Positions 6,627-8,258 of a stretch of 8,258 nucleotides of DNA are shown piece after piece. Position numbers and translations under genes: made by a program. This DNA comes from Lachnospiraceae bacterium. GTDB lineage: Bacteria > Bacillota > Clostridia > Lachnospirales > Lachnospiraceae. Location: NCBI GenBank assembly GCA_003453515.1, contig DMLD01000110.1:1-8258 (forward strand), given 5' to 3'. The first letter of the stretch is position 1, and each line of letters begins with the position of its first letter. The notes below the pieces were generated by a model. It worked only from the letters and a program-made list of their open reading frames with translations, made no database searches and had not been told where the DNA came from.

Positions 6627-6929
6627 ATGCTGAACATTGTTTCGGAACAAAACGGGAATGAGGTCACCATTTTTATAGAGGGAAGACTTGATACGAATTC
6701 TTCTCCGGAGCTGTCCAAGGAGATAGGCAAGTATATCAACTCGGTCGACAGGATCATACTTGACATTGAAAAGCTTGTGTATATATCGTCTGCAGGGCTG
6801 AGGGTACTTCTTGCGGCGGATCAGGATATGGAAGCAAAGGACAAGGAGTTCAATGTGAAAAATGTGACCGGTGAGATCATGGGTATTTTTGAAATGACAG
6901 GTTTTTCCAATGCGTTGACGATTATCTGA
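6627..6929 (+). CDS. Stand-alone STAS-domain anti-anti-sigma protein
   Basis: The 100-residue product is a single STAS domain, the usual length of SpoIIAA/RsbV-type anti-sigma antagonists. It shows the N-terminal strands (VTIFIEGRLDTNSSPEL), the DRIILDIEKLVYI strand, and the SSAGLRVLL loop. Aligned with the DSSG of SpoIIAA, the phosphorylatable residue is S55, and the preceding Asp is replaced by S54. In partner switching, the unphosphorylated form captures an anti-sigma kinase and frees a sigma factor or another client. The gene begins at ATG 6627 behind a near-perfect AAAGGAGG (6614-6621, 5-nt spacing), 14 nt after RR2 and 10 nt before a SpoIIE-type phosphatase. The phosphatase is the expected activator by dephosphorylation. 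No RsbW/SpoIIAB-type kinase appears in the window. A client other than a sigma factor is possible. Confidence 0.88.
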   Translation: MLNIVSEQNGNEVTIFIEGRLDTNSSPELSKEIGKYINSVDRIILDIEKLVYISSAGLRVLLAADQDMEAKDKEFNVKNVTGEIMGIFEMTGFSNALTII

Positions 6930-6939
6930 GGAGTTTGTG

Positions 6940-8258
6940 ATGGAGCGACAAAAATACAATGTCAGGAAAAGAAGGCTTACAGTAAAGACTGCCATACAGA
7001 TGGCAGGTGTATTTCTTGTTACCATGATAATCATAAGTATTACCGTTGGGATAATCGTCCAGAGAGAGGTTTTGAACATCTACAGGGATTCTTCCTTTTC
7101 ATACACTAAAACTATCGCAAAAAACGTAGATCCCGATAAGGTGAAGCAGTATTTAAGCACCGGAAAGACGGATGCCGAATACGACGGTATGTTCAGAGTG
7201 ATGAATGCGATGGTGAGTATGGGCTCGCTCAGGTATTTTTATGTATTTGTACCGGAAAAGGAGGGTATACGCTATGTGTGGGATGCACAGGCGGATGATG
7301 ATTCGAGACCTCTTTTGGATATATGGTACTATGACGGGAACTATCCCGAGGCTGAAGCCTTTGAGGCATACAGGACGGGAAAGGAGCAGTTCACGACCTA
7401 CAGCTACGGTGAGCTGGATATGGCAGCAGCGATCACACCCGTCATAAACGACAAGGGCGAGATCGTAGCCCTGGTCGAGGCGGATATCCTCATGCCGTAT
7501 ATACGTTCCGGGGCTTTTAACATTCTTATAGCACTGCTGGCGTCACTGTTTTTTATCATGGTATTTGTCATGTTCCAGTTCTATGTATATGTGAGGGGCA
7601 AGATCATAACTCCGCTGCTGAAGCTAAACCTTGCTGCCGCGCATATGGTTGAAAACATTGACAGCGGCGAGAATATGTATATCGACATCAATACCGGAGA
7701 TGAGATAGAGATGGTGGCGCGTTCGTTTGAGGAAATGAACCGCTCGCTGATAAACTATATCGAGGAGAATTCCCGTATCAACGAGGAGAAGCAGCGCGTG
7801 AGCACGGAGCTTGATCTGGCGACCAAGCTTCAGGCGGATATGCTGCCGAACATTTTTCCGGCGTTTCCCGATCGGAAGGAGTTCAGCATATATGCCGATA
7901 TGAAGCCTGCCAAAGAGGTGGGCGGAGATTTTTATGACTTCTTTTTCACGGATCATGACCATCTTGCAATGGTGATGGCGGATGTCTCGGGTAAGGGGAT
8001 ACCGGCTGCGATGTTCATGATGATGGCAAAAAGCATGATACAGAGCCGTGCTGCTGCGGGCGGCACTCCCGGAGAGATACTGAGGGATGTCAACAACATG
8101 ATATGCAGAAACAACCGCGAGAGGATGTTCATAACCATATGGCTCGGTATACTCGATGTGAGGACAGGCGATCTGACAGCTGCAAATGCCGGTCACGAGA
8201 AGCCCGCGATCAGGCGCCCGGGCGGAAAGTTTGAACTGATAGACGACACGCACGGCTT
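6940..8258 (+). CDS. Membrane SpoIIE/PP2C-type serine phosphatase with HAMP (3' truncated)
   Basis: The frame from ATG 6940 stays open to the last base, giving at least 439 residues; the end lies beyond the window. Order of parts: basic N-terminus, membrane helix (about 18-40), extracytoplasmic sensor (about 41-190, Cache-like by its RYFYVFV, ITPVINDKGEIVALV and EADI strands), second helix (about 192-215), HAMP-like linker (about 216-270, with ITPLLKL and DEIEMVARSFEEMNRSL), short coiled coil (about 275-300, LDLATKLQADMLP), then the SpoIIE/RsbU PP2C domain. Metal-binding residues D330 (EVGGDFYDFF) and D348 (ADVSGKGIPAAMFM) are present, and ANAGHEKP follows. GAGGAG at 6928-6933 lies 6 nt before ATG; an adjacent in-frame GTG 6937 is possible. 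It probably dephosphorylates the neighbouring STAS protein (inference from position) in response to an extracellular ligand. The tail of the PP2C domain and any further domain are not visible. Confidence 0.9.
   Translation, partial: MERQKYNVRKRRLTVKTAIQMAGVFLVTMIIISITVGIIVQREVLNIYRDSSFSYTKTIAKNVDPDKVKQYLSTGKTDAEYDGMFRVMNAMVSMGSLRYFYVFVPEKEGIRYVWDAQADDDSRPLLDIWYYDGNYPEAEAFEAYRTGKEQFTTYSYGELDMAAAITPVINDKGEIVALVEADILMPYIRSGAFNILIALLASLFFIMVFVMFQFYVYVRGKIITPLLKLNLAAAHMVENIDSGENMYIDINTGDEIEMVARSFEEMNRSLINYIEENSRINEEKQRVSTELDLATKLQADMLPNIFPAFPDRKEFSIYADMKPAKEVGGDFYDFFFTDHDHLAMVMADVSGKGIPAAMFMMMAKSMIQSRAAAGGTPGEILRDVNNMICRNNRERMFITIWLGILDVRTGDLTAANAGHEKPAIRRPGGKFELIDDTHG

Noticed and set aside
7624..8253. 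209-codon minus-strand open frame
   Set aside because: The + strand here encodes the HAMP and PP2C domains with intact metal-binding motifs, so the antisense frame is a shadow.
1..8258. CRISPR array, tRNA or rRNA genes, insertion sequence or prophage ends
   Set aside because: No regularly spaced direct repeats, tRNA-like cloverleaf, transposase motif or terminal inverted repeat was seen by eye on either strand.

Overview
The window looks like chromosomal DNA from an anaerobic Gram-positive bacterium of the Clostridia, most likely a Lachnospiraceae-type gut or rumen organism. This rests on the mid-40s percent G+C by eye, heavy use of AGA/AGG and ATA codons, strong GGAGG ribosome-binding sites, LytS-like kinases and SARP-type response regulators. 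The genus is inferred from style, not demonstrated. All genes lie on the + strand and coding density is very high.

Layout: (1) bases 1-879 are the 3' end of a surface protein with a right-handed beta-helix and a C-terminal membrane anchor, closed by a hairpin overlapping the stop codon. (2) 967-3071 is a two-gene unit encoding a seven-helix LytS/YehU-class histidine kinase and a response regulator with a SARP/BTAD-like output domain. It is followed by a strong GC-rich hairpin at 3088-3120. (3) 3196 to beyond the right edge is a tightly packed six-gene unit: an unknown seven-helix membrane protein, a PrsW-like intramembrane protease, a second kinase and second response regulator paralogous to the first pair, a stand-alone STAS anti-anti-sigma protein, and a membrane-bound SpoIIE/PP2C phosphatase cut off by the window end. 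Junctions in this unit are overlaps of 16, 4 and 4 nt or gaps of 14 and 10 nt.

The striking point is the combination. The downstream unit puts three signalling mechanisms into one apparent transcript: intramembrane proteolysis (PrsW), two-component phosphorelay (HK2/RR2), and the output half of a partner-switching module (STAS plus PP2C). The anti-sigma kinase that would complete the partner switch is not in the window. The two kinases share an exact Y-x-x-D-x-x-N-R-Y-x-R motif in the same predicted inter-helix loop, which suggests they sense related signals. The phosphatase gene is open to the last base and has no stop in the window, so a scan for closed reading frames would miss it. All functions are assigned from motifs read by eye; no database search was run.
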